NCBI RefSeq assembly: GCF_900116425.1
Contig: NZ_FPAS01000001.1
Location: 496,001 to 560,000, forward strand
Source: Lishizhenia tianjinensis
GTDB taxonomy: Bacteria > Bacteroidota > Bacteroidia > Flavobacteriales_D > Crocinitomicaceae
Direction of reading: 5' to 3'
Length of the DNA: 64,000 nucleotides
Shown one piece after another: positions 27,572 through 37,358 of the stretch. Both the position numbers and the translations under genes were made by a program. Every line of letters starts with the position of its first letter. Positions within the stretch are counted from its first letter, which is position 1. Below the pieces are notes generated by a model. That model saw nothing but the letters and a program-made list of their open reading frames with translations, had not been told where the DNA came from and made no database searches.

Positions 27572-28843
27572 CTATTGAAATAATGGTAATCCACTCATTA
27601 ATGAATGTACCTTTGTTTTAATTTGTTCTAATTTTTGCTCGTCGTTCGCGTTGCAAATTGCCTCGTCTAAGTATTCAACGATAGTCGCGATGCTGTCTTC
27701 TTTAATTCCACGTGTTGTAATTGCAGAAGTACCTACACGAATTCCTGAAGTTACGAAAGGAGATTCAGTGTCGAAAGGAACCATGTTTTTATTTACAGTG
27801 ATTTCTGCCTTACCTAAAGCGATTTCAGCATCTTTACCCGTAATGTTTTTCGCTCTTAAATCAATTAACATAGAGTGGTTGTCTGTACCACCAGAAATGA
27901 TTTTATATCCTCTCTTCACTAATTCTTCCGCCATAACAGCAGCGTTTTTCACTACTTGTTTTGCGTAAGCTTTGTAATCATCAGAAAGTGCCTCACCGAA
28001 AGCTACAGCTTTGGCTGCAATTACGTGCTCTAAAGGTCCACCTTGTGTTCCTGGGAATACAGCAGCATCTAATAAACTTGCCATAGAACGAGGGTTTCCA
28101 TTTTTCCATTTAATTCCAAATGGGTTATCAAAGTTGTGACGCATCATGATGATTCCACCTCTTGGTCCACGTAATGTTTTGTGGGTAGTAGAAGTAACGA
28201 TGTGACAGTGCTCCAATGGATCTGTTAATAAACCTGCAGCGATTAAACCTGCTGGGTGAGAAATATCGGCTAAAACCAAAGCTCCCACTTCGTCTGCTAC
28301 TTTTCTAATACGTGCGTAATCCCAATCTCTTGAGTAAGCAGAAGCTCCACAGATGATTAATTTTGGTTTCTCAGCTCGTGCTTTTTCTTCCAAAGTTTCG
28401 TAATCTATCGTTCCTGTTTCTTCTTTTACACCGTAGAAGTGTGGTTCGTAGAATTTACCAGAGAAGTTTACGGGAGAACCGTGTGTTAAGTGACCACCAT
28501 GAGAAAGATCAAATCCTAAAATTTTATCTCCCGGTTGCAAACATGCTAGCATTACTGCAGCGTTTGCTTGTGCTCCTGAGTGAGGCTGTACGTTAGCCCA
28601 AGTTGCACCAAATAATTTACACAATCTATCAATGGCAAGTTGTTCTACTTTATCAACTACCTCACATCCTCCGTAGTAACGCTTTTCAGGTAAACCTTCA
28701 GCATACTTGTTTGTAAGGATAGATCCCATTGCTTTAAGTACTTCATCACTTACATAGTTTTCAGAAGCGATAAGTTCTATACCATTTGTTTGACGAGCTC
28801 TTTCGTCTTCAATGAGTCCAAAAATTTCAGTGTCCTTCACCAT
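27572..28843 (-). CDS. glyA: Serine hydroxymethyltransferase
   Basis: A 423-residue PLP enzyme interconverting serine and glycine with transfer of the one-carbon unit to tetrahydrofolate. Signatures: '[17 protein letters not shown]', '[17 protein letters not shown]', '[14 protein letters not shown]', and the PLP lysine segment [15 protein letters not shown] (about residues 217-231). Length is normal. Only 3 bases separate it from the epimerase gene upstream and 9 from fahA, so the three may share a transcript, though their functions are unrelated. Confidence 0.97.
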   Translation of the reverse strand: MVKDTEIFGLIEDERARQTNGIELIASENYVSDEVLKAMGSILTNKYAEGLPEKRYYGGCEVVDKVEQLAIDRLCKLFGATWANVQPHSGAQANAAVMLACLQPGDKILGFDLSHGGHLTHGSPVNFSGKFYEPHFYGVKEETGTIDYETLEEKARAEKPKLIICGASAYSRDWDYARIRKVADEVGALVLADISHPAGLIAAGLLTDPLEHCHIVTSTTHKTLRGPRGGIIMMRHNFDNPFGIKWKNGNPRSMASLLDAAVFPGTQGGPLEHVIAAKAVAFGEALSDDYKAYAKQVVKNAAVMAEELVKRGYKIISGGTDNHSMLIDLRAKNITGKDAEIALGKAEITVNKNMVPFDTESPFVTSGIRVGTSAITTRGIKEDSIATIVEYLDEAICNANDEQKLEQIKTKVHSLMSGLPLFQ

Positions 28844-28846
28844 TTT

Positions 28847-29764
28847 TTAATTGTTTATATTATATATCATTTTTAAGCCATCTACTAAGGGAGTAGAGGG
28901 TTTATAATTCACAAGTTGTTTTAATTTTTTAGAGCTACCCACTCTGCGTTCAACTTCATAGTCATATCGCTTTTTTGGGGCATCTATATAGGCTATTTTA
29001 GAAGTTGAATTTGTGATTTCTAAAATGTGCTCTGCCAAGGTTTTTATGTTCCATTCTTCTTCATTGGCAATGTTCACAATGTGGTAGCCTTTGATATTCA
29101 TGAGTCGAACACAAGCCTCTATCGTATCATCTATGTAGGTGAAATCTCGGGTTTGTTCACCATTACCATACACGGTAATTTGTTCTCCTTTTTGCGCTTG
29201 TTCAAAGAAACGTGGGATGACCATTCTGTTGTCTTGATTTCCTCCGTATACATTAAAGAAACGTAAGGAAACGGCTTCCAAACCTTTCTCTTCATTGTGA
29301 GAAGCTAAATAGATTTCATTGTACCTTTTGGCCATGGCATAAGAAGTTCTCGGGTCTACCAAAACTTCTTCAGATAAAGCATTTTCTATGGCAGAATGAC
29401 CGTAAATACCAGAAGTAGAGGCGTAGAGTATTTGTTTGATGTTGTTCTCCTGAGCAGCAGCTACAACATTGCGCGTACCTATTACTTCCACATCCATTGT
29501 TTCAACGGGGTTGTCTGCCACAACATCCACACCTAAAACAGCTGCAAAATGGAAAATTATATCCACATTTTTTGAAGCCGTATTGACGATAGAATAGTTT
29601 TTGACATCACCCTTAATGAAGTGAATCTGCTTAAAAACTTCAGGGTCAATTTTATTTCCTCTCAGTAAATTATCGAGTACAGTAACGTCATGACCATCGT
29701 TTACTAATCTTTTACAAAGATTACTTCCAATAAATCCTGCGCCTCCTGTTATTAATATTTTCAT
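28847..29764 (-). CDS. NAD-dependent epimerase/dehydratase (SDR)
   Basis: A 305-residue extended SDR, probably acting on a nucleotide sugar. The Rossmann motif ITGGAGFIGSNL is at the N terminus; the catalytic triad is visible as Thr/Ser in 'YASTSGIYG' and Tyr/Lys in 'SYAMAKRYNE' (YxxxK). It resembles UDP-glucose/UDP-glucuronate 4-epimerase-like proteins, but the exact sugar is not predictable. The ATG at 29764 is chosen because an earlier start at 29815 would add a non-fold extension. No glycosyltransferase neighbours point to a pathway. Confidence 0.9.
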   Translation of the reverse strand: MKILITGGAGFIGSNLCKRLVNDGHDVTVLDNLLRGNKIDPEVFKQIHFIKGDVKNYSIVNTASKNVDIIFHFAAVLGVDVVADNPVETMDVEVIGTRNVVAAAQENNIKQILYASTSGIYGHSAIENALSEEVLVDPRTSYAMAKRYNEIYLASHNEEKGLEAVSLRFFNVYGGNQDNRMVIPRFFEQAQKGEQITVYGNGEQTRDFTYIDDTIEACVRLMNIKGYHIVNIANEEEWNIKTLAEHILEITNSTSKIAYIDAPKKRYDYEVERRVGSSKKLKQLVNYKPSTPLVDGLKMIYNINN

Positions 29765-29821
29765 AGTGTTGTATTTCCCTAGAAGAAATGTTAACCTAAG
29801 TTTTACTTTTTGCAAAAGTAC

Positions 29822-30586
29822 TTAAATTAAATATCTTCTCAAGTGTGTTAAGCGATGTGTCTGTTTATTTAATTCTGTAGAAAAAATGCCTTCTTTGTTC
29901 AAGGTTTCAATTTTAACCCTTCCACTGGCATGTATGATTTTATTGTCTTCTAAAAGTATTCCTACATGGGTAACCTTGTCTTTACTGTTTGAAAAGAAAG
30001 CTAAGTCACCCACTTGTATATCTTCAAAACCTATGGCTATACCTTGTGTAACCTGCATGCTGGCATCTCTGAGTAGTTCTACGCCAAACTCACGCAATAC
30101 CGCCTGAGTAAAGCCAGAGCAGTCAATCCCAAATTGTGTTCTCCCTCCCCATAAATAAGGTGCGTTTAAAAATTCCAATGCAACTTCTCCTATGTTTGCA
30201 TGCTTAGAAGGACTGTTATTTTGAGTGATTTTCTCGAAGGAATAGTCATCTACCTTAAACTGTGATAGATTTTCGTTGAGCATAGATCCTTTCAAGGTTT
30301 GTATAGGACCAATGGGGGTGTTGTAGGAGAGGAGAGCTGACTTTTGTCGTTGACCACTATTCAAAATCTCTTCTTTCGCAGCATTGCTGATGGTAAAGAT
30401 TTGTTTGTAATCAATATATCCCTCATATCCATCGTGGGCATTTTTTATTTTCAGCCAAGGCTCTTCAAATTCTAGAATTTCACCTACTTCTCCAAAAAGT
30501 AGTTGTGTAACTATTTCAGAAGGATCACTAGCTGCTGCACGAACGGGAATTACGGGTAAGAAACAAAAGAAGTTTTCTCCTATCAT
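29822..30586 (-). CDS. C40-family NlpC/P60 peptidase with SH3-like domain
   Basis: A 254-residue cell-wall peptidase. The N-terminal part (about 10-75) is an SH3-like domain ('VPVRAAASDPSEIVTQLLFG', 'GYEGYIDYKQIF'). The C-terminal NlpC/P60 domain has the catalytic Cys in 'FGIDCSGFTQAVLREFG' and the His in 'VTHVGILLEDNKIIHASG'. It would cleave peptidoglycan stem peptides. No signal peptide is visible, as with related Bacteroidota proteins, so export is unclear. It lies 3 bases after the DinB-like gene. Confidence 0.9.
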   Translation of the reverse strand: MIGENFFCFLPVIPVRAAASDPSEIVTQLLFGEVGEILEFEEPWLKIKNAHDGYEGYIDYKQIFTISNAAKEEILNSGQRQKSALLSYNTPIGPIQTLKGSMLNENLSQFKVDDYSFEKITQNNSPSKHANIGEVALEFLNAPYLWGGRTQFGIDCSGFTQAVLREFGVELLRDASMQVTQGIAIGFEDIQVGDLAFFSNSKDKVTHVGILLEDNKIIHASGRVKIETLNKEGIFSTELNKQTHRLTHLRRYLI

Positions 30587-30589
30587 AGT

Positions 30590-31180
30590 TTATTTCTTTT
30601 TCGGAAAATTTGGATGTTTAAATAAATTGAAAGCCTGTTCTACGTGACGTTCTTCGTGGTAGGCAACATATAATAAAGCATCACCCATTCTTAAACGTAC
30701 GATACGCGATAAAGAAATTGGAACTTTCGTTCTTCTTAGATTAATGTGTTTGGCACCTTCTAAGATCTTTAAAAACCTTTGTTGTCCACTAACGAATTCC
30801 TCTATATCATTTCCTGTAACCATACTTGGGTCTAGGGTGGGGTTGTAATTTTTCTGCGCATTGAATTTACGCTTTACGTTACGGGCTCTACCTAACTTCA
30901 TGCTTTTCCAAGCAGATTTACCCAGCGGAGAGGAAACAAAAGGTGCTTTGGCTTCTTTAAACTTCGTGTTTTCAATTTTATCTTCAAAAACAGGATGATA
31001 ATATTTAGCAAACTGATTTAAGTGTGCGAAAATCTCCAATAAATTCCAGGTGCTTTCATTTGGGCGCCAAGTTTTTTGCTTGTCACTCAGGTGTTTAAAT
31101 TTCGACTGAATTCTTTGGATTTGGTCTTGACTCAATTGTGTCAACTCGTCCACCCAGCTATTTATTACCACTGTTTTCAT
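30590..31180 (-). CDS. DinB-like metal-binding four-helix protein
   Basis: A 196-residue DinB/YfiT-type four-helix bundle. Metal-type ligands are visible as His in 'LLEIFAHLNQFAKYYH' and 'YVAYHEERHVEQAFNLF' (HxxxH). Members are possible thiol transferases or hydrolases; the role here is unknown. The start at 31180 (MKTVVINSW) is preferred over 31210. It is followed by the NlpC/P60 gene and preceded by a divergent surE gene. Confidence 0.82.
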   Translation of the reverse strand: MKTVVINSWVDELTQLSQDQIQRIQSKFKHLSDKQKTWRPNESTWNLLEIFAHLNQFAKYYHPVFEDKIENTKFKEAKAPFVSSPLGKSAWKSMKLGRARNVKRKFNAQKNYNPTLDPSMVTGNDIEEFVSGQQRFLKILEGAKHINLRRTKVPISLSRIVRLRMGDALLYVAYHEERHVEQAFNLFKHPNFPKKK

Positions 31181-31342
31181 TTTCTTTAACTTCTGAATCA
31201 AAAATAACATCTAATTCTAACAGGACAAGCTAAAAGAAGTCTTTTTGTAGAGTTTTCTTTAGCATTATCGTCTGAGAAGCATTTGCCGTGTTTATTGCCA
31301 GATTTCTTTTTATTTTCGCAAGAGATTTAAAGCGTATATCTA

Positions 31343-32107
31343 ATGAAAAAACCTTTGATATTAGTAACCAACGATGATGGTATAACTGCGAAAGGAATAA
31401 AATCCTTAGTAGAGGCCGTGCAAGAGTTTGGTGATGTGGTAGTTGTAGCTCCAGATAGTCCACAAAGTGGTATGGGGCACGCCATTACAGTAAACCAACC
31501 CTTGCGATTAACTGCTTCAACAATTTTTGAAGGCATAGAGGCATATACGTGCACAGGAACACCGGTTGATTGCGTAAAATTGGCCATATACGAAATCTTT
31601 AAACGCAAACCAGATATTTTAGTATCGGGCATCAATCATGGAGATAACTCTTCTTCTAATGTTTTGTATTCTGGTACGATGTCGGCAGCAGTAGAAGGTG
31701 CCATGGAAGCAATACCTAGTGTAGGTTTTTCTTTGTTGGACCACGGATCAGATGCAGATTTTACCACTTCGAAACACGTGGTTAAAAAGGTGATGCAACA
31801 GCTCTTAACCCAAAAGTTTCCCTTGGGTACTTGTTTGAATGTGAATATTCCGAATTGCGCTGTTGAAGATCTAAAAGGAATAAAGATATGTAGACAAGGT
31901 AAAGCACATTGGGAAGATAGATTTGATAAAAGATTGGATCAATTTGGCAAACCTTATTATTGGTTGACCGGAGAATTTAAAAGAGTGGATAAAGGTTCGG
32001 AAGCGGATACCTTGGCTTTAGATCAAAACTGGGCGAGTGTTGTTCCTATTCAATATGATATGACAGCACACCATTTAATTCCTGAATTAACTGAATGGGA
32101 TTTATAA
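31343..32107 (+). CDS. surE: 5'-nucleotidase SurE
   Basis: A 254-residue SurE, a divalent-metal phosphatase acting on nucleoside monophosphates. Signatures are the N-terminal LVTNDDGITAKGI (metal-binding DD, residues 6-18), 'SGINHGDNSSSNVLYSGTM' (Asn/Ser ligands) and 'AAVEGAMEAIPSVGFSL'. Length is normal. It starts the plus-strand block with a small membrane protein and lpxB. Confidence 0.96.
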   Translation: MKKPLILVTNDDGITAKGIKSLVEAVQEFGDVVVVAPDSPQSGMGHAITVNQPLRLTASTIFEGIEAYTCTGTPVDCVKLAIYEIFKRKPDILVSGINHGDNSSSNVLYSGTMSAAVEGAMEAIPSVGFSLLDHGSDADFTTSKHVVKKVMQQLLTQKFPLGTCLNVNIPNCAVEDLKGIKICRQGKAHWEDRFDKRLDQFGKPYYWLTGEFKRVDKGSEADTLALDQNWASVVPIQYDMTAHHLIPELTEWDL

Positions 32108-32110
32108 TAT

Positions 32111-32413
32111 ATGAGTTTTAAGCAAAAAATAGATAAACCTCTTGTGGGAGGATTGATCGCATTGATTTTACCAGTGCTTGGTTTTCTGTTCTTTAAAGAA
32201 TTGAATTACGCCAATAAACCTTGGGATCAGCTCTGGCGATTTATGAAAGCGAGTGCGAATAATAGAAACGAGTTAGTGATTTTTCCTTTAATCCCTAATT
32301 TAGTGCTCTTTTACTTTTCAAATTACCAATGGCGATGGGATAAGTTTACACAAGGACTTGTGTTTGTAACGGTACTTTTAGCCTTGGGAGTTGTGGTAAG
32401 TTTAGTGGTTTAA
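32111..32413 (+). CDS. Small membrane protein, unknown
   Basis: A 100-residue protein with three hydrophobic stretches (about 13-30, 56-68 and 82-100) and a positively charged N terminus. It is packed between surE (3-base gap) and lpxB (2-base gap), so it is co-expressed with lipid-A synthesis. No family recognised. Confidence 0.72.
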   Translation: MSFKQKIDKPLVGGLIALILPVLGFLFFKELNYANKPWDQLWRFMKASANNRNELVIFPLIPNLVLFYFSNYQWRWDKFTQGLVFVTVLLALGVVVSLVV

Positions 32414-32415
32414 AG

Positions 32416-33528
32416 ATGGGGCAAAAGAGAATATATATTATAGCTGGTGAGGCAAGTGGTGATTTGCACGGCAGCAATTTGATCAAATCTTTGCAACAGA
32501 AAGATTCCACTTTAGATTTTCGTTTTTGGGGAGGAGATAAAATGGAAGCCCAAACCCAGCAAAAATCGGTTAAACACATCAGAGATTTGGCCTTCATGGG
32601 GTTTGCAGAAGTAGTGATGAACCTAAGAACTATCCTGGGGAATATCAATTTTTGTAAACAAGATATATTAAAATATAAACCAGATGCTATCGTCATGATA
32701 GATTACCCTGGTTTCAATTTACGTATCGCTGAATGGGCCAAAACACAAGGCATACAGGTGATTTACTATGTCTCTCCTCAAATTTGGGCCTGGAAACAAA
32801 ACCGTGTGCACAAGATCAAAAAAGTGGTCGATAAAATGTTTGTAATTCTTCCTTTTGAAAAGGAGTTTTACCAACGTTTTGATTACGAAGTGGAGTATGT
32901 TGGTCATCCTTTGTTAGATGCCATACAGCAATACAAAGCCAATAATCATCCGCAATTTGAAAATGAGGAGAAAGAAATTATTGCCTTGTTGCCAGGGTCA
33001 AGAAAGCAAGAAATTTCTCGAAAATTACCCGTAATGTTAGAGGCTATTAAAGACTTTGGTCAGTATAGAGTAGTTATAGCAGGCGCACCTTCTTTAGACG
33101 AAGATTTTTACACCTCTTTTCCTTTACCCGAAGGAACTGAAATCGTTTTTGGGAAAACGTACGATGTCTTGAATGTGGCTACAGCTGCTTTGGTAACCTC
33201 AGGAACTGCTACTTTAGAAACTGCTTTGTTTAAAGTTCCTCAAGTGGTGTGCTATAAAGCTTCTCCAATTTCCTATCACATCGCAAAGCGTTTGGTTAAA
33301 ATTAAGTACATCTCTTTAGTGAATTTAATTTTGGACAAACTCAGTGTTGTTGAATTGATACAAGGAGATTGCAATCCAAAACGCATAGCCAAGGAATTGA
33401 AGGCCGTTTTACCAAATGGAAATAGAAGGCATCAGGTGTTAGAAGATTACCAAAATCTTTCACAAATCTTAGGTGGAGGTGGTGCCTCTGATCGAATTGC
33501 AGAGGGCATTATAAAGACAATAAATTAA
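32416..33528 (+). CDS. lpxB: Lipid-A-disaccharide synthase
   Basis: A 370-residue glycosyltransferase that joins lipid X and UDP-2,3-diacylglucosamine into lipid A disaccharide. Signatures are 'YIIAGEASGDLHGSNL' at the N terminus, 'YPGFNLRIAEWAKTQGI', 'YYVSPQIWAWKQNRVHKI', 'VGHPLLD', and 'VTSGTATLETALFKVPQVV'. It shows that the organism makes lipid A. It follows surE and a small membrane gene in one tight run and precedes the SpoIID gene by 4 bases. Confidence 0.97.
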   Translation: MGQKRIYIIAGEASGDLHGSNLIKSLQQKDSTLDFRFWGGDKMEAQTQQKSVKHIRDLAFMGFAEVVMNLRTILGNINFCKQDILKYKPDAIVMIDYPGFNLRIAEWAKTQGIQVIYYVSPQIWAWKQNRVHKIKKVVDKMFVILPFEKEFYQRFDYEVEYVGHPLLDAIQQYKANNHPQFENEEKEIIALLPGSRKQEISRKLPVMLEAIKDFGQYRVVIAGAPSLDEDFYTSFPLPEGTEIVFGKTYDVLNVATAALVTSGTATLETALFKVPQVVCYKASPISYHIAKRLVKIKYISLVNLILDKLSVVELIQGDCNPKRIAKELKAVLPNGNRRHQVLEDYQNLSQILGGGGASDRIAEGIIKTIN

Positions 33529-33532
33529 AACA

Positions 33533-34720
33533 TTGAAAACGATATTTACCATATTACTTTCTTTTTGTTTGAGCTTTGTGATGGGCCAACAAATGAGAAT
33601 AGGTGTGGTAAGATCTCATGATATAGACCGTGTAATTTTCTCTTACTATAACGGTAGCTACAATGTTTACGGTGATACGGCGCGCTTAAAAACAATTTTG
33701 CCTAATGAGTTTGTGGATATACGCTATAGAGCCAATGACAAAGTGGAGTTGTTATTCGGGGTTCAATCTTTAGGTATTTTCGATTCTATACAGCTCAAAC
33801 AAACCGGAAAAGATTATGGTTTGCGTTTAACTCCTAAATCTCCGAATAGGCATGAAAAGCAGTACCTCGATGATTTTGTAATCTTTGGGAAGCGTGGACA
33901 TCTAACTATTGTAAATTTGGTGCAAGAACATCATTATTTAGCGGGAGTTGTTGAGTCAGAAGGAGGAGGAGGAAAACCACTGGAATATTACAAGGCCCAA
34001 GCGGTGATCTCGAGAACCTATGCCAGAGATAGATTGGATAGACATCGAAGAGATGGTTTCCAGTTGTGTGATCAGGTGCATTGTCAGGCCTACCACAACC
34101 GACAAAAATATACGCCAAGTATAGACACGGCAGTTTTGGCTACAGTCGGTGAGGTCATGGTAGATGAAGACTTGCACTTGGTTGAAGGTTTTTTTCATGC
34201 TAATTGTGGGGGACAAACAACTTGGACAGACTATGTTTGGCGCAATAGAATTCCTTATTTAGCTCCTATACAAGACAGTTTCTGCATTTATACAGTTCAG
34301 GCCAACTATACCACACGCGTGCCGAAAGCTCAATGGAGAAATTACTTAGTAAACCAGCTCGGATATCCAGAGAATGATCCCGTATATGGTCCTTTACTTT
34401 ACAATTTTATACAATACGATAGGCAAAAGTATTTTCAGGATGAATCCACTGGAATAAAGTTAACGAGTCTACGTTATAAATTTAAGCTGAAATCTACCTT
34501 TTTCTCGTGTTATGAAGATGGGGATGATGTGGTGATAGTAGGAAAAGGTTACGGGCATGGAGTAGGACTGTGTCAAGAAGGAGCGATGGAGATGGCAAAG
34601 AGAGGTTTTACGTATGAGCAAATTTTAAAGTTTTACTTCTCAAACATCGAAGTGATAGGGAATTATAATGAAATCTTTTTTACCCAAGAAAATCAACAAA
34701 AAGATAATGAACTTTTGTAG
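33533..34720 (+). CDS. SpoIID/LytB-domain protein
   Basis: A 395-residue exported protein with a SpoIID-like lytic transglycosylase domain. A signal peptide (MKTIFTILLSFCLSFVMG) needs the TTG at 33533 as start; no ATG gives a signal. Landmarks are 'GVVESEGGGGKPLEYYKAQAV', 'ISRTYARDRLDRH', 'DQVHCQAYHNRQ', 'HANCGGQTTWTDYVW' and 'GKGYGHGVGLCQEGAMEMA' near the C terminus (longer stretches abbreviated). The domain cuts glycan strands in sporulating bacteria; in Bacteroidota the role in peptidoglycan remodelling is inferred. It follows lpxB by 4 bases. Confidence 0.9.
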   Translation: MKTIFTILLSFCLSFVMGQQMRIGVVRSHDIDRVIFSYYNGSYNVYGDTARLKTILPNEFVDIRYRANDKVELLFGVQSLGIFDSIQLKQTGKDYGLRLTPKSPNRHEKQYLDDFVIFGKRGHLTIVNLVQEHHYLAGVVESEGGGGKPLEYYKAQAVISRTYARDRLDRHRRDGFQLCDQVHCQAYHNRQKYTPSIDTAVLATVGEVMVDEDLHLVEGFFHANCGGQTTWTDYVWRNRIPYLAPIQDSFCIYTVQANYTTRVPKAQWRNYLVNQLGYPENDPVYGPLLYNFIQYDRQKYFQDESTGIKLTSLRYKFKLKSTFFSCYEDGDDVVIVGKGYGHGVGLCQEGAMEMAKRGFTYEQILKFYFSNIEVIGNYNEIFFTQENQQKDNELL

Positions 34721-34751
34721 GTTGGTAACTTCTGTTCTTATTTCCTTTTAA

Positions 34752-34786
34752 TTGCGTGTAATACTTGTGAATTCTTACTAATTTTG
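34752..34786 (+). promoter_or_regulatory. Bacteroidota-type promoter before gene at 34821
   Basis: TTG at 34752-34754 and TAATTTTG at 34779-34786 match the -33 (TTG) and -7 (TAnnTTTG) elements with appropriate spacing. The next gene starts 34 bases downstream. Confidence 0.6.
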
Positions 34787-34820
34787 TTTTTATTAGCTAA
34801 AGATCGAAGGAGATTAGAGA

Positions 34821-36248
34821 ATGATAGATGAAAGAAGATTAACAACAGAAGAAAAGGCACTTAAAATCAACTTAAGTCCTGATATCTACGGTTCTTTTGC
34901 CGAAATTGGAGCTGGACAGGAAGTAGCAGCTAATTTTTTTAAGGCAGGAGGAAGCTCAGGTACAATTGCATATACTCATTCGGCTTACGACATGACAGTT
35001 TCTGATGCCAAGTATGGTAAGGCGCACCGTTATGTTTGTGAAGATAGGTTATTAACGATGTTAACTACAGAGTATGAGTCGTTAACGATGAATTTACCAG
35101 ACAGAGCACCGGATACAAAATTCTTCGTTTTCAGTAACACGGTTGAATCTTTAAACTATCATAAAACAAACCAAGGTCAAGGTTGGGTAGGATTGCGTTT
35201 TCAATTAACACCAGAAAGCGAACCGAACGATATTATTTTGCACGTTAAAATGCACGATAATAGTAACCGTGCACAACAAGATGCCTTGGGTATTTTAGGG
35301 GTAAACCTTATTCACAGTGCATACTTCCTTTCGAAAGATGTTAATGAATTTCTAGACGCATTGGTACACAGATTACCAAGAGAGCGTATGGAAATTGATA
35401 TGTTGCGTGTAAACGGTCCTGATTTCGAAGATGTGGATAACCGTATCATAGCTTTAAACCTTGTAAAAAGAGGTTTAACGGATGCTACTATGTTCGATTT
35501 AACAGGGAATGTTTTACAACCTGCAGCAGCGCTATACAAGAAAAATATTCTTTTGATGCGTGGTCGTTTTAGACCAGTAACGAAAGTACACATAGACATG
35601 ATAGAAGCGGGAGAGAAATTGTTCCGCAAAGAGCCAGATGTAAAGGAAGACAATGTAAGGGTAGTGTTTGAATTAACGCTTAAAGACCTTACAGCAGATG
35701 GTAAAATATCAGATAAAGATTTCGTAGATAGAGCAGAATTACTTGGTTCACTTGGATATACAGTAATGATATCTAACTATCTGAAACACTACAAAATGGT
35801 GGATTACCTTTCAACCATTGCTAGAGGTAAACAAATGGGGGTTTTGGTAGGTATCTATAACTTACAAACCATTTTCGATGAGAAATATTACGACAATTTA
35901 CCCGGTGGATTGTTAGAGGCGTTTGGTAGAGGATTTGGTCACAAAGTAAAAATGTACGTTTACCCAGCACGTGATGTTGAAACGGGTGAGTTGTACAAAT
36001 TTGAAGATGTTAGAATTCCTGCTAAGCTCAAAGGTTTGTTAGATTTTATGATCGCAAACAACAAGTTGGAAGGAATAGAAGAATACGACGAAAAACTATT
36101 ACACATTCTATCAGATGATGTGCTTTCTAAAATTAAAGCAGGAACCAAGATCTGGGAAGAAGATGTTCCACCACGCGTTGTAAAAGCCATTAAATTCTTG
36201 GAGCTTTTTGGTTACAAGCGAAAAAAAGAAAAGGTAACACAAGACTAA
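34821..36248 (+). CDS. Conserved cytosolic protein of unknown function (475 aa)
   Basis: This 475-residue soluble protein is well formed, with no signal peptide or membrane segment. Its opening 'LKINLSPDIYGSFAEIGAGQEVAANFFKAG' (positions 14-43, abbreviated) and 'GTIAYTHSAYDMTVSDAKYG' are distinctive of a conserved Bacteroidota/cyanobacteria family. I believe such proteins are sometimes labelled as nicotinate-nucleotide adenylyltransferase or TonB-dependent receptor, but neither fits what I see: there is no HxGH nucleotidyltransferase motif and no barrel. Codon use looks like its neighbours and it has its own promoter and terminator, so it is a single-gene unit. Function unknown. Confidence 0.8.
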   Translation: MIDERRLTTEEKALKINLSPDIYGSFAEIGAGQEVAANFFKAGGSSGTIAYTHSAYDMTVSDAKYGKAHRYVCEDRLLTMLTTEYESLTMNLPDRAPDTKFFVFSNTVESLNYHKTNQGQGWVGLRFQLTPESEPNDIILHVKMHDNSNRAQQDALGILGVNLIHSAYFLSKDVNEFLDALVHRLPRERMEIDMLRVNGPDFEDVDNRIIALNLVKRGLTDATMFDLTGNVLQPAAALYKKNILLMRGRFRPVTKVHIDMIEAGEKLFRKEPDVKEDNVRVVFELTLKDLTADGKISDKDFVDRAELLGSLGYTVMISNYLKHYKMVDYLSTIARGKQMGVLVGIYNLQTIFDEKYYDNLPGGLLEAFGRGFGHKVKMYVYPARDVETGELYKFEDVRIPAKLKGLLDFMIANNKLEGIEEYDEKLLHILSDDVLSKIKAGTKIWEEDVPPRVVKAIKFLELFGYKRKKEKVTQD

Positions 36249-36259
36249 TATAAAAGTGA

Positions 36260-36290
36260 GAGGAGGTAAGTTTTTACCTCCTTTTCTTTT
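36260..36290 (+). terminator. Rho-independent terminator
   Basis: The arms GGAGGTAA and TTACCTCC enclose a 4-base loop and are followed by a T-rich run (TTTTCTTTT). It lies 12 bases after the 475-residue gene. Confidence 0.85.
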
Positions 36291-36316
36291 CTGTGATTTT
36301 GTGTAAATTAGAGGAG

Positions 36317-37192
36317 ATGAGAGAAGAAGATCAAGCTGTCAAATTAAGTCTATATAGCGTAATCAACAACGTGTTTTTCGCCGTAGTTAAAGGATTGGCT
36401 GGAGTTTTTGGTAATTCTTATGCGCTGATTGCCGATGCTATAGAATCTACCGCAGATGTATTCTCTTCTTTATTGGTCTTTTTTGGCTTACGGTACGCAG
36501 CAAAACCTGCAGATGAAAATCACCCGTATGGACATGGAAGAATTGAACCGCTGATTTCCTTCTTTGTGGTTTTCTTCTTAATGTGTTCGGCTTTTTTTAT
36601 AGCCTATCAAAGTATCATCAACATACAAACTCCCCATGCTTTACCGGAATGGTGGACCTTACTTGTACTTTTGGTAATTATAGCCTGGAAAGAAATCAAT
36701 TACAGACGCTTGCTATTGAAAAGTAAAGCGCTGAATAGTTCGGCATTAAAGGCTGAAGCTTGGCACCATAGAAGTGATGCAATTACTTCCTTATTGGCTT
36801 TTATTGGTATATCCATCGCCTTATTTTTTGGTGAAGGATTTGAGGTAGCCGACGATTATGCAGCTCTTGTAGCTTCTGGTTTTATCGTGTACAACAGCTA
36901 TGGTGTGTTTAGACCGGCCATTGCTGAATTTATGGATGAGCATTTGCACGAGGAATTGGAAAAAGGTATTCGTGTGGAATCAATGAAAGTTAAAGGTGTG
37001 TTAGGAACAGAAAAATGTTACATCCGAAAAATTGGAAAGAAATTCCATGTTGATTTACATGCGGAGGTAGATGGACGTTTAACGGTAACAGAAGGACATA
37101 CCATAGCACATCAGCTGCAAGATCATTTAAAAAATACCTTTTCAGAGATAGGAGTGGTGTTAATACATGTAGAACCATTTTCTGAGAATTAA
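36317..37192 (+). CDS. Cation diffusion facilitator (CDF) transporter
   Basis: A 291-residue CDF-family proton-coupled divalent metal exporter. Family features are 'FFAVVKGLAGVFGNSYALIADAIES' (positions 17-41, TM1-2 with the metal-site Asp/Glu region), 'PADENHPYGHGRIEPL' and 'AEAWHHRSDAITSL' (HxxxD of TM5), and a C-terminal soluble domain that binds metal in this family. The TM2 site reads DAIESTAD where many zinc members have HxxxD, so metal selectivity (Zn, Fe or Mn) is uncertain. The ATG at 36317 with AGGAG just upstream is chosen over the GTG at 36293. Confidence 0.92.
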   Translation: MREEDQAVKLSLYSVINNVFFAVVKGLAGVFGNSYALIADAIESTADVFSSLLVFFGLRYAAKPADENHPYGHGRIEPLISFFVVFFLMCSAFFIAYQSIINIQTPHALPEWWTLLVLLVIIAWKEINYRRLLLKSKALNSSALKAEAWHHRSDAITSLLAFIGISIALFFGEGFEVADDYAALVASGFIVYNSYGVFRPAIAEFMDEHLHEELEKGIRVESMKVKGVLGTEKCYIRKIGKKFHVDLHAEVDGRLTVTEGHTIAHQLQDHLKNTFSEIGVVLIHVEPFSEN

Positions 37193-37358
37193 ATTAGTGG
37201 AGAAATTTATTGACGGTAGGCGGTATATATTCTAGAATATTTCCTATTTTAACTCCCACACTACACAAACAACTCAAATTACATATTGATAACGGCAAAC
37301 TAAAGAAGTTTTACTTTTTTAGCTTGTAGTATTTTGAGTAAATCAAACAAACTGAAGT

